A stretch of 33,914 bases of DNA from Chloroflexota bacterium (lineage in GTDB: Bacteria; Chloroflexota; Dormibacteria; CF-121): positions 1 to 33,914 of the forward strand of contig VBDZ01000007.1 of NCBI GenBank assembly GCA_005881215.1. Reading direction: 5' to 3'. The first letter of the stretch is position 1. Every line of letters starts with the position of its first letter. Under the pieces are notes generated by a model. The model was not told where the DNA came from. It searched no databases and saw only the letters and a program-made list of their open reading frames with translations. The translations under genes and the position numbers were made by a program. Shown here one piece after another: positions 7,899-14,968 of the stretch.

Positions 7899-8821
7899 GC
7901 CTGAAACGCCGATTCGCGCTCGCGGCACTGCTCGCGCTCGCCGTGCTGCTGATGAGCCCGCTGCTGGTTCTCGCCCGCGCCGGCGGCGGCGAGAGTTTTG
8001 GCGGCGGCGGGGGAAGTTTTGGCGGGGGTGGTGGCTACAGCGGCGGATACGGTGGCGGCGGGTTTGGCGGGGGCGGCTTCTTGCTGCCCTTCTTCCTGCT
8101 CGGGGGCGGCGGCGGCGGGTTCTTCGTCTTCCTCTTCATCCTCTTCGCGCTGTTCCAGCTCTATCGGCGGATGAGCTTCGGCAACCCGGTCCAGGCATCC
8201 AACTGGGGGCCGGCCTACGCCCCCATGGCGCAGATGCGTTCCACCGTGACCGAGGACCTGGCCGCGCTTCAGGCGAAGGATCCCAACTTCAACCAGCAGA
8301 TCTTTCTCGATCGCGCCCAGGCCGCCTTCTTCGCGCTGCAAAAGGCGTGGATGGATCGGAATCTCGAGCCCGCCCGGGTCTACATGTCGGATGGGATTTA
8401 CCATCGCTGGAGGACCCAGATCGATGCCATGATCGCGGCGCACAAGCGGAACGTGCTCGACAACCTGGTGATCGGCGGCGTCCAGATCGTCAAAGTGCAA
8501 ACCGACCCCAACTTCGACACCATCACGGTCCGGATCGACGCCAGCGCGGCCGACTACGAGGTCGATGACACGACCGCCAACAAGGTCATCTACGGCTCGC
8601 GCGACTCGAAGCCGTTCACCGAGTATTGGACCTTCATCCGCAGCGGTACCGCGCGGACCAAGGCCGGGGAGGCGGCCGAGGTCACCCAGTGCCCCAACTG
8701 CGGCGCCCCCCTGTCGATCAACGAGTCGGGCGTGTGCAGCTATTGCAAAGCGACCGTGACCAGCGGGCAGTTCGGCTGGGTCCTCGATAACATCACCCAG
8801 GCATCGGAGTGGCAAGGATGA
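7895..8821 (+). CDS. Tim44-like domain membrane protein with Gly-rich region and zinc ribbon (YdjG-like)
   Basis: 308 aa from GTG 7895, which overlaps the upstream TGA (GTGA). The ORF-track start at 7808 reads antithetically through the SPFH zinc ribbons and is rejected. The order is a signal-peptide-like helix (RFALAALLALAVLLMSPLLVLA), a Gly/Ser/Tyr-rich stretch of about 35 residues, a TM segment (FLLPFFLL...FFVFLFILFALFQLY), a Tim44-like alpha/beta domain (RSTVTEDLAALQAKDPNFN to VRIDASAADYEV), and a C-terminal ribbon CPNCGAPLSINESGVCSYC followed by GQFGWVLDNI. It is presumably an envelope-anchored partner of the SPFH protein. It has a paralogue at 10056-10661. Confidence 0.83.
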   Translation: MSLKRRFALAALLALAVLLMSPLLVLARAGGGESFGGGGGSFGGGGGYSGGYGGGGFGGGGFLLPFFLLGGGGGGFFVFLFILFALFQLYRRMSFGNPVQASNWGPAYAPMAQMRSTVTEDLAALQAKDPNFNQQIFLDRAQAAFFALQKAWMDRNLEPARVYMSDGIYHRWRTQIDAMIAAHKRNVLDNLVIGGVQIVKVQTDPNFDTITVRIDASAADYEVDDTTANKVIYGSRDSKPFTEYWTFIRSGTARTKAGEAAEVTQCPNCGAPLSINESGVCSYCKATVTSGQFGWVLDNITQASEWQG

Positions 8822-9174
8822 GCCAGCAAGACCAACCGCCGCCGGAGCCGACCCCGCCGCGCCTCCCGGAGCCGCCGCGGTCCTCGCCGCCACCCGCGGT
8901 GCCGGAACGCGCCGACTCGAGTGGCTGGTCGCAGCCGCCCGCCGCGCAATCGCCCGGGCCGCCCGGAGCGTTTGTCGACCGGCCGGCTGGCCCATCCGGG
9001 CCATCGCTGCCTCCAGGCGCCGGGTCGCCGGTGGCGCCAGGTCCCCCCATGTCGGTGCAGCCGCCCATCCGCGACACGCCGATCAATATGTCGGCCCTGC
9101 TGGCGATCGCGGGAGGCGTGATCGTCCTGATCATCGTCATCGTGGTGCTCGTTGCGGCGCTCCACCCGCGCTAG
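8818..9174 (+). CDS. Small proline-rich protein with one C-terminal membrane anchor
   Basis: 118 aa from ATG 8818, overlapping the previous stop as ATGA. The ORF-track start at 8809 lies further inside the neighbour. About 85 residues are Pro/Ser/Gly-rich and probably disordered. They are followed by one strong TM helix (SALLAIAGGVIVLIIVIVVLVAAL) and a three-residue tail (HPR), so the protein is tail-anchored in topology, with no signal peptide. I do not recognise a family. The tight coupling suggests it is a third component of the SPFH/Tim44 module, occupying the place of other small membrane partners. Confidence 0.7.
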   Translation: MSQQDQPPPEPTPPRLPEPPRSSPPPAVPERADSSGWSQPPAAQSPGPPGAFVDRPAGPSGPSLPPGAGSPVAPGPPMSVQPPIRDTPINMSALLAIAGGVIVLIIVIVVLVAALHPR

Positions 9175-9199
9175 GTTTTCCGATTCAAGCGCTGTGGTG

Positions 9200-9228
9200 T
9201 CGACATATACACAACATTGTGTTAGTAT
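9200..9228 (+). promoter_or_regulatory. radC promoter with a dyad in the spacer; leaderless start
   Basis: TCGACA (9200-9205), 17-nt spacer, TAGTAT (9223-9228), with the GTG start of radC only 8 nt further on. The spacer contains a perfect dyad, ACACAA-CA-TTGTGT (9209-9222). It would lie between -35 and -10 on the DNA and is a plausible repressor site. A related spacer motif is at 1560-1573. Confidence 0.65.
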
Positions 9229-9236
9229 GACCGGCG

Positions 9237-9833
9237 GTGTCGGGAGCCGACGAGCCCGGGCTGCTGGCGACAGTGGTCGGACAACGGGGTGACCTCTCGG
9301 GGGTAAAGGCCCTGCTCGCCGAGGGCGGGATCGTGGAACGGCCGGTGGTCGACCTCCGGGCGTCCGCCCGCCGGCATGGCCTTCGAGCCGGCCAGGTCCG
9401 CCGCCTGCTGGCCGTCCGGGAGCTGGCCCGGCGCTGGCACATACCGGCGGACAGTGCCGCTCCCGCGATCACCTCACCCCGGGAGGCGCTGCTCCAATTC
9501 CAGGATCTTCGCGCCAGTCCGAAAGAGTGCTTTGCCGTGCTCTATCTCAATACGCGAAACCAGCCGGTCGGCTGTGAGAAGGTCGCCGTGGGTGGCCTCA
9601 ATGTGGCGGCGCTTCAGCCACGCGAGGTGTTCGGCCCTGCCCTGACGTTCGGGGCCGCCGCTGTGATCCTGGCTCACAACCACCCGTCCGGCGACCCGAC
9701 GCCGAGCCCGGAGGACCTGGCGGTCACCCGACACCTGCAGGAGGCTGGCCGGCTACTCGGTGTGGAAGTCCTTGATCACCTGGTGATCTGCTCCGAGCGG
9801 TTCCGCAGCCTGCGGGAGTCGGGGGCCCTCTAG
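9237..9833 (+). CDS. radC: RadC-family JAB/MPN+ domain protein
   Basis: 198 aa starting at GTG 9237, directly downstream of the promoter, so probably a leaderless transcript. The N-terminal ~80 residues are a helical domain resembling the usual RadC N-terminus but somewhat short. The C-terminal JAB/MPN+ metalloprotease-like domain keeps the JAMM elements: E in KECFAVLYLNTRNQ, then AHNHPSGDPTPSPEDLAVT (HxH-x-SG...D). RadC proteins were named for a DNA-repair phenotype that has since been questioned; the biochemical role is uncertain. It stands alone with its own promoter between two Tim44-like genes. The 3' end faces the bidirectional terminator at 9991-10020. Confidence 0.92.
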   Translation: MSGADEPGLLATVVGQRGDLSGVKALLAEGGIVERPVVDLRASARRHGLRAGQVRRLLAVRELARRWHIPADSAAPAITSPREALLQFQDLRASPKECFAVLYLNTRNQPVGCEKVAVGGLNVAALQPREVFGPALTFGAAAVILAHNHPSGDPTPSPEDLAVTRHLQEAGRLLGVEVLDHLVICSERFRSLRESGAL

Positions 9834-9859
9834 TCGGCTACGCGCATTACTCCGTTAGG

Positions 9860-9990
9860 TGATATCAGGACTGTCAGACCCCGAACTCGGAGGGACCGGC
9901 AAACCTGGGGCAAACTCCGACGGGCACGGCGGCCCCGGCAGTGAGAGAATATGGGAGCCGCCTGCCGGCGGACGGCCCTGACGGGGCAGG
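9860..9990 (+). other. Structured intergenic stretch, possible small RNA or 3'UTR (unassigned)
   Basis: No ORF is convincing here, but the sequence folds well. TCGGAG (9887-9892) pairs with CTCCGA (9915-9920). GGCGGC (9928-9933) pairs with GCCGCC (9957-9962), or alternatively CCGGCAG (9935-9941) pairs with CTGCCGG (9962-9968); the last two overlap and compete. It is directly followed by a strong terminator. I could not match it to a riboswitch or known RNA family. It may be the radC 3'UTR or an independent RNA. Confidence 0.3.
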
Positions 9991-10028
9991 AAAACCGACC
10001 ACTGAGCGATGGTCGGTTTTCTGTTTTT
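9991..10028. terminator. Bidirectional intrinsic terminator between convergent transcripts
   Basis: A perfect 11-bp stem, AAAACCGACCA (9991-10001) / TGGTCGGTTTT (10010-10020), with an 8-nt loop, followed by CTGTTTTTC on the plus strand. The A- and T-rich stem base gives T runs in both directions, serving radC (plus) and the Tim44-like gene (minus). Confidence 0.88.
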
Positions 10029-10055
10029 CAGGGCAAGAGAGCGAGCCCCAAAAGT

Positions 10056-10661
10056 TCAGATCCGATCAATTCGTGTCAACAACCAGCCGAACTTTCCGCT
10101 GATGACCGCGGCATCACAGTAGGGGCAGATGCTGGTGATGTCGACGTTGACCGAAGCGCCGCAGTTGGGACAACTCTGCGAGGTGATGGTCCCCGGTTGT
10201 CCGGTGATCAAGGTCGACGGTCGCTGGAAGATCCAGTCTTCGGTCCAGTCCCAGGGAATCGTGTCGCCGCGGACCACTGTGCCGGCGCCGTCGAGATCGT
10301 AATCGGCTGAGCTGGCGTTGATCCGCACCGTGACGGTGTCAAAGCCGCTGTCGCTGAGTGCACCGGCGATTACCGCACTGGTGAAGCTCAGCCTGTCGAG
10401 GACATTGCGCCAACCGCGCTGGGCATACGCAGCGACCTGCGCTTTCTGCTCTTCCCAGATGAGGGAGGCCATCACGCCCTGACTGAGTGCCGGTTTCAAC
10501 GCGGTCCACGCCTCGAACACAGCGAAGAACAGTCGCTGAACCTGGGCGAGGAAGACATTCTCGTCGAAGCCCGGATCGTGGGCCCGGATGTCAGCGATGC
10601 CCGCGATCTTGCCTTCGACCCCATCGCTATCGACATTGGGCGCCCAGGATCCGGGCATCAC
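10056..10661 (-). CDS. Tim44-like/zinc-ribbon protein, paralogue of 7895-8821, apparently lacking its N-terminus
   Basis: 201 aa from GTG 10661. The body aligns with the C-terminal part of the Tim44-like protein at 7895-8821: ADIRAHDPGFDENVFLAQVQ, TVTVRINASSADYDLDG, CPNCGASVNVDITSICPYC and GKFGWLLTRID. The signal peptide, Gly-rich stretch and TM helix of the paralogue are absent. The frame stays open for 54 codons upstream of 10661, with plausible coding sequence (DRIKDLTDWLAEGEATASQ), until TGA at 10824-10826, about 33 nt from a palindromic repeat. This suggests loss of the 5' end or a start I cannot identify. It may be a soluble shortened paralogue or a decaying gene. The zinc ribbon cysteines are intact. 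Confidence 0.65.
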   Translation of the reverse strand: MMPGSWAPNVDSDGVEGKIAGIADIRAHDPGFDENVFLAQVQRLFFAVFEAWTALKPALSQGVMASLIWEEQKAQVAAYAQRGWRNVLDRLSFTSAVIAGALSDSGFDTVTVRINASSADYDLDGAGTVVRGDTIPWDWTEDWIFQRPSTLITGQPGTITSQSCPNCGASVNVDITSICPYCDAAVISGKFGWLLTRIDRI

Positions 10662-10859
10662 CTGCCCGTACCACGCGCGGCTCGGTCGATGCGTCGGGCC
10701 CTCGCCGGACGTGAGGTAGCCCTGGCTGGCGGTCGCCTCGCCTTCGGCGAGCCAGTCGGTGAGGTCTTTGATGCGATCAGCCAGGCCGATACCCGGTTCG
10801 ACGCGCCGGGCGGTCCGCTTCTTTCAACATCCCATCCCTACGTTGGGGGTGACATTTTC

Positions 10860-10894
10860 CCCTCCCCCGCTTGCGGGGGAGGGCAGGGTGGGGG
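10860..10894. repeat. GC-rich palindromic repeat, copy A (intergenic)
   Basis: CCCTCCCCCGC (10860-10870) / GCGGGGGAGGG (10873-10883), an 11-bp perfect inverted repeat with a 2-nt loop, then CAGGGTGGGGG. It is the same element as those in aroA and aroE. It ends 3 nt before the stop codon of the minus-strand lipoprotein gene at 10898. Confidence 0.85.
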
Positions 10895-10897
10895 CAC

Positions 10898-12031
10898 TCA
10901 GCTCGTGCGGAAGATCTCGATAATTTGTCCGGTCCCGTAGTCGCCGACCAGCAGTCCGCCGTCCGGGGCCACGGTGATCGCCAGCGGATGCGAAAAACCG
11001 GTCGCGAAGTCGCTCACCTGGCCGTGCTCATCGCCACCGGAGCCCGAGAAGACGACTCGCTCCACCCGACGTCCGGTTGGGCCGCCAACGTTGGCGCCCC
11101 ACTGGGTGACGAAGGCGTTCTCCGCATAATCGGATCCGAACTCGGTCGCCTCGTAGAAGGCGAGCCCATCGGCCGAGCTGTGCGGCGTGAAGACCGCCAC
11201 CGGCGGCGTTACGCCGGCGCAGTTGCCGTGCAGGCTGCCGTCGGGATACGCAGGCCAGCAACGCGGCCATCCGGCATCCTCGCCGTCGGTTACCCGCAGC
11301 AGGTGGTCGGCCGGCTGGCCACCGATGTTGTCCTGGCCGTTGATGGTGACGTAGGCATCGCCGGTCGTGGCCTGCAACGCCAGGCCGTAGGGATTGCGGC
11401 TGCCGCGGACGACGACGCCGGCATAGCTCCAGTCGCTGTGGAAGCGCAGCACCGCGGCGCTGCGCGGATCCCGTTCGCTGCAGACATCGCAGGTCGACCC
11501 CAGACCCAGCAGATAGTCGCCGTTGGGCATCGGCAGGATCCAGTCATTCTGGTGGCGGCCGGTCGGCAGGCCCTGGACCACCGCGCCGCCTCCGGTGAGC
11601 GCCCCGTTGTTGAGCTGATAGGCGCGAACGCTTCCGCGAACGGAGACGAACAGGCTCGTGTCGCGCCAGGCGAGCCCAAGCGCCACCGGCAACCCACCGC
11701 GCAGCACCTGTGGACTGGCCCCCGGTGATGGCACGACCAGCAGGGTTCCGGCGCTGTTGACCACGTAGAGCCGGCCGTCCGGGCCGAAGGCGAACGCGGT
11801 CGCCGTTCCCAGGCCCCGCGCGTAGACATAGGCCGCAAAGCCGGCGGGTACGGCGATGCCGCCGGCCGCGGGTAGGTTGGGCGTCGGCGTTGGAGTGGGC
11901 GGCGGGGTTGGCGTGGGCGTGGGCGTCGCGGTGGTCAGCCGCGGCGACGGCGAGTGCAGTGGGGCCGCGGCCGGCCGGCCGCAGGCCGCCACCGACGCCG
12001 CCAGGATCACGGTCGCCACGATCCGTCTCAC
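10898..12031 (-). CDS. Secreted lipoprotein, glucose/sorbosone-dehydrogenase-like beta-propeller
   Basis: 377 aa from GTG 12031, overlapping the upstream MDR gene stop by 4 nt (GTGA). The signal peptide ends in a lipobox (VAAC), so it is a membrane-anchored lipoprotein. A Pro/Thr-rich spacer (TPTPTPTPPPTPTP) precedes the propeller domain. Repeats such as ATAFAFGPDGRLYVVN, RGSRNPYGLALQATTGDAYVTING and HPLAITVAPDGGLLVGDYG match the GSDH/sorbosone dehydrogenase (PQQ-type quinoprotein fold) family. HSSADGLAFYEATEF is also typical of that family. Actual substrate, and whether a cofactor is bound, are unknown. It is cotranscribed with the dehydrogenase upstream. The downstream end carries palindromic repeat copy A. 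Confidence 0.85.
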   Translation of the reverse strand: MRRIVATVILAASVAACGRPAAAPLHSPSPRLTTATPTPTPTPPPTPTPTPNLPAAGGIAVPAGFAAYVYARGLGTATAFAFGPDGRLYVVNSAGTLLVVPSPGASPQVLRGGLPVALGLAWRDTSLFVSVRGSVRAYQLNNGALTGGGAVVQGLPTGRHQNDWILPMPNGDYLLGLGSTCDVCSERDPRSAAVLRFHSDWSYAGVVVRGSRNPYGLALQATTGDAYVTINGQDNIGGQPADHLLRVTDGEDAGWPRCWPAYPDGSLHGNCAGVTPPVAVFTPHSSADGLAFYEATEFGSDYAENAFVTQWGANVGGPTGRRVERVVFSGSGGDEHGQVSDFATGFSHPLAITVAPDGGLLVGDYGTGQIIEIFRTS

Positions 12032-13065
12032 GACAGCGGAGGAATCGTCAGCACCAGCTTGCCGAATTGCTCGGCTCGCTCCATCCGTTCCTGCGCGGCC
12101 GCGGTTTGCTCGAGAGGGAAGGTTCGGTCGATCACCGGTGCGAAAACACCTGCCGCCAGTAGCCCGGTAACCCGTTCCCAGTCATGACGGGTGCCCATCG
12201 TCGAGCCGTAGATCGTGATCTGCTTGGTGAAGATCCGCCGGATGTCCTCTTCGGGTTTGGGGCCGGTGGTGGCGCCGCAGGTGACCAGCCGTCCGCCCCG
12301 TGCCAGCGCCCGGACGCTTCCCGGCCAGGTGGCCGCCCCCACATCGTCGATCACCACATCGACGCCACGCTTGCTCGTGATCGTCCATACCTCTTTCGAA
12401 AAATCTGCCGTCCGGTGATTGATCAGCACGTCGGCACCCATGTCCCTGGCGCGGCGGAGCTTCTCATCGTGGCTCGAGGTGACGAAGACGCGAGCCCCGG
12501 CGTGTTTGGCGACCTGGAGCGCCGCGATCGCGACCGCCCCACCGATTCCGAGGATCAAGACGGTCTCGCCCGGGGCCACCCGCGCCTTGGTGACCACCAT
12601 CCGCCAGGCGGTGAGAAAGACCAGCGGAAAGGCCGCCGCTTCCTCGAAACTCAGCCCTTCGGGGATCGGCCGGAGGTTGACCTCCGGCATGACAACCGCC
12701 TGGGCGAAGGTGCCATCGCGGTGCTCGCCGAGGATGTCATAGCGGTCGCAGAGGCTGTGCTCGCCTTGGGCGCAGTAATCGCAGGTTCCGTCACTCAGCC
12801 CCGGGTCGAAAAAGACCCGGGTCCCGACGGGGTACTTGGTGGCGCCCGCGCCATTCGCCGCCACGACGCCCGCCCCATCGGCGCCGCCGATGTGGGGGAG
12901 GGGCACTCCCGGGATCACCCCGGTGCGGGCGAACAGGTCCAGGTGGTTGAGGGCCGCCGCCCGCAGTCCGACCAGCACCTCGCCGGGGCCTGGTTGCGGG
13001 GTCGGCACATCCTCGTAGCGGAGCACCTCCGGCCCCCCGTGCTGGTGAAATCGCACCGCCTTCAC
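12028..13065 (-). CDS. Zinc-binding MDR-family alcohol dehydrogenase/quinone-oxidoreductase-like protein
   Basis: 345 aa from GTG 13065. It has a GroES-like N-terminal domain (MKAVRFHQHGGPEVLRYEDVP, PHIGGADGAGVV) and a Rossmann NAD(P) domain with GIGGAVAIAALQVAKHAGARV. The structural zinc lobe reads LSDGTCDYCAQGEHSLC. Compared with the usual SCGxCxxC...C pattern, the first Cys is Asp (about residue 92), leaving three cysteines. The catalytic region is of the NHLD type rather than GxCxSD. It is an NAD(P)H-dependent oxidoreductase of unknown substrate. A -10-like TAGCAT (13074-13079, minus strand) is 8 nt from the GTG, fitting a leaderless transcript shared with the downstream lipoprotein gene. 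Confidence 0.88.
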   Translation of the reverse strand: MKAVRFHQHGGPEVLRYEDVPTPQPGPGEVLVGLRAAALNHLDLFARTGVIPGVPLPHIGGADGAGVVAANGAGATKYPVGTRVFFDPGLSDGTCDYCAQGEHSLCDRYDILGEHRDGTFAQAVVMPEVNLRPIPEGLSFEEAAAFPLVFLTAWRMVVTKARVAPGETVLILGIGGAVAIAALQVAKHAGARVFVTSSHDEKLRRARDMGADVLINHRTADFSKEVWTITSKRGVDVVIDDVGAATWPGSVRALARGGRLVTCGATTGPKPEEDIRRIFTKQITIYGSTMGTRHDWERVTGLLAAGVFAPVIDRTFPLEQTAAAQERMERAEQFGKLVLTIPPLS

Positions 13066-13250
13066 GTCGCGTCATGCTACTCACTTACCGGGCGATGGCG
13101 TCGTCCAGCCCCCGCGGCGCACTCGGCCGAAATCACGACGGCCTCGTATGCTCGCACCGGCGGCATGCGACGCCCGCCCTGTTACGCGCGAAACCGCGGC
13201 GCGCTGAAGCGCGCTTTATCCCCGGCCAAGCGCGGACTCAACTCCGCAAG

Positions 13251-13271
13251 AACGTCACGGACAGTGACGTT
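13251..13271. promoter_or_regulatory. Inverted repeat upstream of the histidine kinase
   Basis: AACGTCAC (13251-13258) / GTGACGTT (13264-13271), a perfect 8-bp dyad with a 5-nt spacer, about 50 bp upstream of the kinase -10. It is a candidate binding site for a dimeric regulator in the 272-bp divergent region. Confidence 0.5.
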
Positions 13272-13287
13272 GCAGTAGCAAAACCTA

Positions 13288-13299
13288 CATTCGCGAATG
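13288..13299. promoter_or_regulatory. 12-bp perfect palindrome at the -35 position of the kinase promoter
   Basis: CATTCGCGAATG is self-complementary over 12 bp and ends at the position where a -35 would fall (13299-13304). It could replace a poor -35 as an activator site or act as an operator. An unrelated GC stem, GCGCGC-TGAA-GCGCGC, lies at 13199-13214. Confidence 0.45.
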
Positions 13300-13322
13300 C
13301 GGTTGTGTCAAAAATCATGACC

Positions 13323-13328
13323 TATAAT
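13323..13328 (+). promoter_or_regulatory. Consensus -10 of the histidine kinase gene; leaderless start
   Basis: A perfect TATAAT lies 9 nt upstream of the in-frame GTG at 13338. No good -35 is seen. This places the transcription start at or next to the GTG and argues against the ORF-track start at 13074. Confidence 0.65.
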
Positions 13329-13337
13329 GTGGCGCAC

Positions 13338-14957
13338 GTGACTGCCGACCCCGAGATTCAATTGCTGAACCGGCTCGGCGGTCTCTTCACCGCATCGCTG
13401 TCGCTGAACGACAACATCGACGCGATGCTGTCGGCGACATCCCAGATGGTGCAGTTCGATGCGGCCACCGTCTTCCTGCTCAACGAGGGCAGTCGCGAGC
13501 TGACCGCCTGCGCCACCTACCCGCACAAAGACGAGGTGCCGCACATCGCCCGATTCGTTTTGGGTGAGGGAATCCTCGGTTACGCCGTCGAGCAACTCGA
13601 GACCCTCAACATCGCGGACGCCACGCTCGACCCGCGCTTCAAGATCCTCGACCAGAGCCGGTCGCCGCGGGCGCTGATGGTGCAGCCGCTGGCCACCCCG
13701 CAGCGGGTGGTGGGCGCCATGACCATCTCCCGCCAGCGCGTCGATCCCTTCACCGAGCTGGACGCGGCCATTCTGAAAGTCATCACGAACCAGGCCGCCA
13801 TCGCGATCGAGAATGGTCGCCTCTACGAGCAGCTGCAAGGCCACCTGGGAGAGCTGGAGACCGCCAACGCGCAGATCGCCGAAGTCAGTCGGCTCAAGTC
13901 CGAGTTCCTGGCCAACATGTCGCACGAGCTGCGGACTCCGCTCAACGCCATCCTGGGATTCTCCGAGCTCCTGCGGGATGACCTGGCCGGAAAGATCACC
14001 GAGAAACAGCGCAAGGACTGCCTCGACAACATCTATAACAGCGGGCGACACCTGCTGTCCCTGATCAACGACGTCCTCGACCTCACCAAGATCGAGGCCG
14101 GCCGCATGGACCTCGTCTACGAGGAGTTCGGCGTCGAGTCGGCCACCCGCGAGGTGCTCAACGTGCTCCGCTCGCTGGCCATCAAGAAGGACATCGAGAT
14201 CACGTCCAGCGTCGAGCCATCGGACGCGCTGCTGATCGCGGACAAGAACAAGTTCAAGCAGGTGCTCTACAACCTGCTGTCCAACGCCATCAAGTTCACC
14301 CCACCGTCGGGCAAGGTTACCGTCCAGGCCCGGGCCCAGGACCAGCTGCTCAAGATCAGCGTCCAGGACAGCGGTATCGGCATCCCCAAGGACTTCCAGC
14401 ACAAAATCTTCGGCGCCTTCTACCAGGTACAGAGCGCAAGCAACCGGGAGTACCCGGGGACCGGCCTCGGCCTGGCGCTAACCAAGAAGCTCGTCGAGTT
14501 GCACGGCGGCAGCATCGGCTTCGACAGCGCCGATGGCCATGGGACGACCTTCACGGTCGAGCTCCCCCTTCGCCCCGGCCCCAGCAAGCGCAACCGGGTG
14601 CTGGTGGTGGAGGACAACCCGTCCAACCTGGACCTGGCCCGGATGGTGCTGGAGGGGAACGGCTTCGCCGTCGACACCGCTTCGAACGGCCAGGAGGGCC
14701 TGGAGAAGGCCCGCCACCTCCGGCCCGACCTAATACTGATGGATATGCAGCTTCCCGGCGTTGATGGATTAGCGGTGACTCGTCAGCTCAAAGCCGACCC
14801 GGCCACGGCGAACATCAAAGTGGTCGCCCTGACAGCGAATGCGCTGAAAGGGAGCGAGGAGCAGGCGCTGGCCGCGGGGTGCTCCGGCTACATCGCAAAA
14901 CCGATCGAACTCAAGAAATTCATGCTGCAAGTGACGAACTTTCTGGAGAAGGAGTAG
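13338..14957 (+). CDS. Hybrid sensor histidine kinase: GAF - HisKA - HATPase - REC
   Basis: 539 aa from GTG 13338 (VTADPEIQLLNRLGG), chosen because TATAAT lies 9 nt upstream. The GAF domain is at about 30-165 (FDAATVFLLNEG, ILGYAVEQLETLNIAD). After a short coiled coil comes HisKA with the phospho-His in NMSHELRTPLNAILGF (His ~196). The ATPase boxes are NLLSNAIKFTP (N), DSGIGIPKD (G1) and GTGLGLAL (G2). The C-terminal receiver has VEDN, LILMDMQLPG (Asp ~469), ALTAN and YIAKPI, all key residues present. There is no TM segment, so it is a cytoplasmic sensor. The adjacent OmpR-type regulator is the natural output partner of the phosphorelay. Confidence 0.95.
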   Translation: MTADPEIQLLNRLGGLFTASLSLNDNIDAMLSATSQMVQFDAATVFLLNEGSRELTACATYPHKDEVPHIARFVLGEGILGYAVEQLETLNIADATLDPRFKILDQSRSPRALMVQPLATPQRVVGAMTISRQRVDPFTELDAAILKVITNQAAIAIENGRLYEQLQGHLGELETANAQIAEVSRLKSEFLANMSHELRTPLNAILGFSELLRDDLAGKITEKQRKDCLDNIYNSGRHLLSLINDVLDLTKIEAGRMDLVYEEFGVESATREVLNVLRSLAIKKDIEITSSVEPSDALLIADKNKFKQVLYNLLSNAIKFTPPSGKVTVQARAQDQLLKISVQDSGIGIPKDFQHKIFGAFYQVQSASNREYPGTGLGLALTKKLVELHGGSIGFDSADGHGTTFTVELPLRPGPSKRNRVLVVEDNPSNLDLARMVLEGNGFAVDTASNGQEGLEKARHLRPDLILMDMQLPGVDGLAVTRQLKADPATANIKVVALTANALKGSEEQALAAGCSGYIAKPIELKKFMLQVTNFLEKE

Positions 14958-14968
14958 GACCCGCCGAA

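Noticed and set aside
7709-9004. 431-aa minus-strand ORF
   Set aside because: Low-complexity Ala/Gly/Arg translation opposite the SPFH and Tim44 genes, so a GC-rich shadow.
9846-9975. Possible 5S rRNA gene
   Set aside because: CCGAACTCGG and a GAGAG..TA..GG stretch occur at roughly 5S-like spacing, but the conserved loop after CCGAACTCGG is absent and the ends do not pair into helix I.
13074-13337. N-terminal extension of the histidine kinase ORF
   Set aside because: Contains the TATAAT promoter and palindromes; composition is non-domain, and the GTG at 13338 fits the leaderless pattern.
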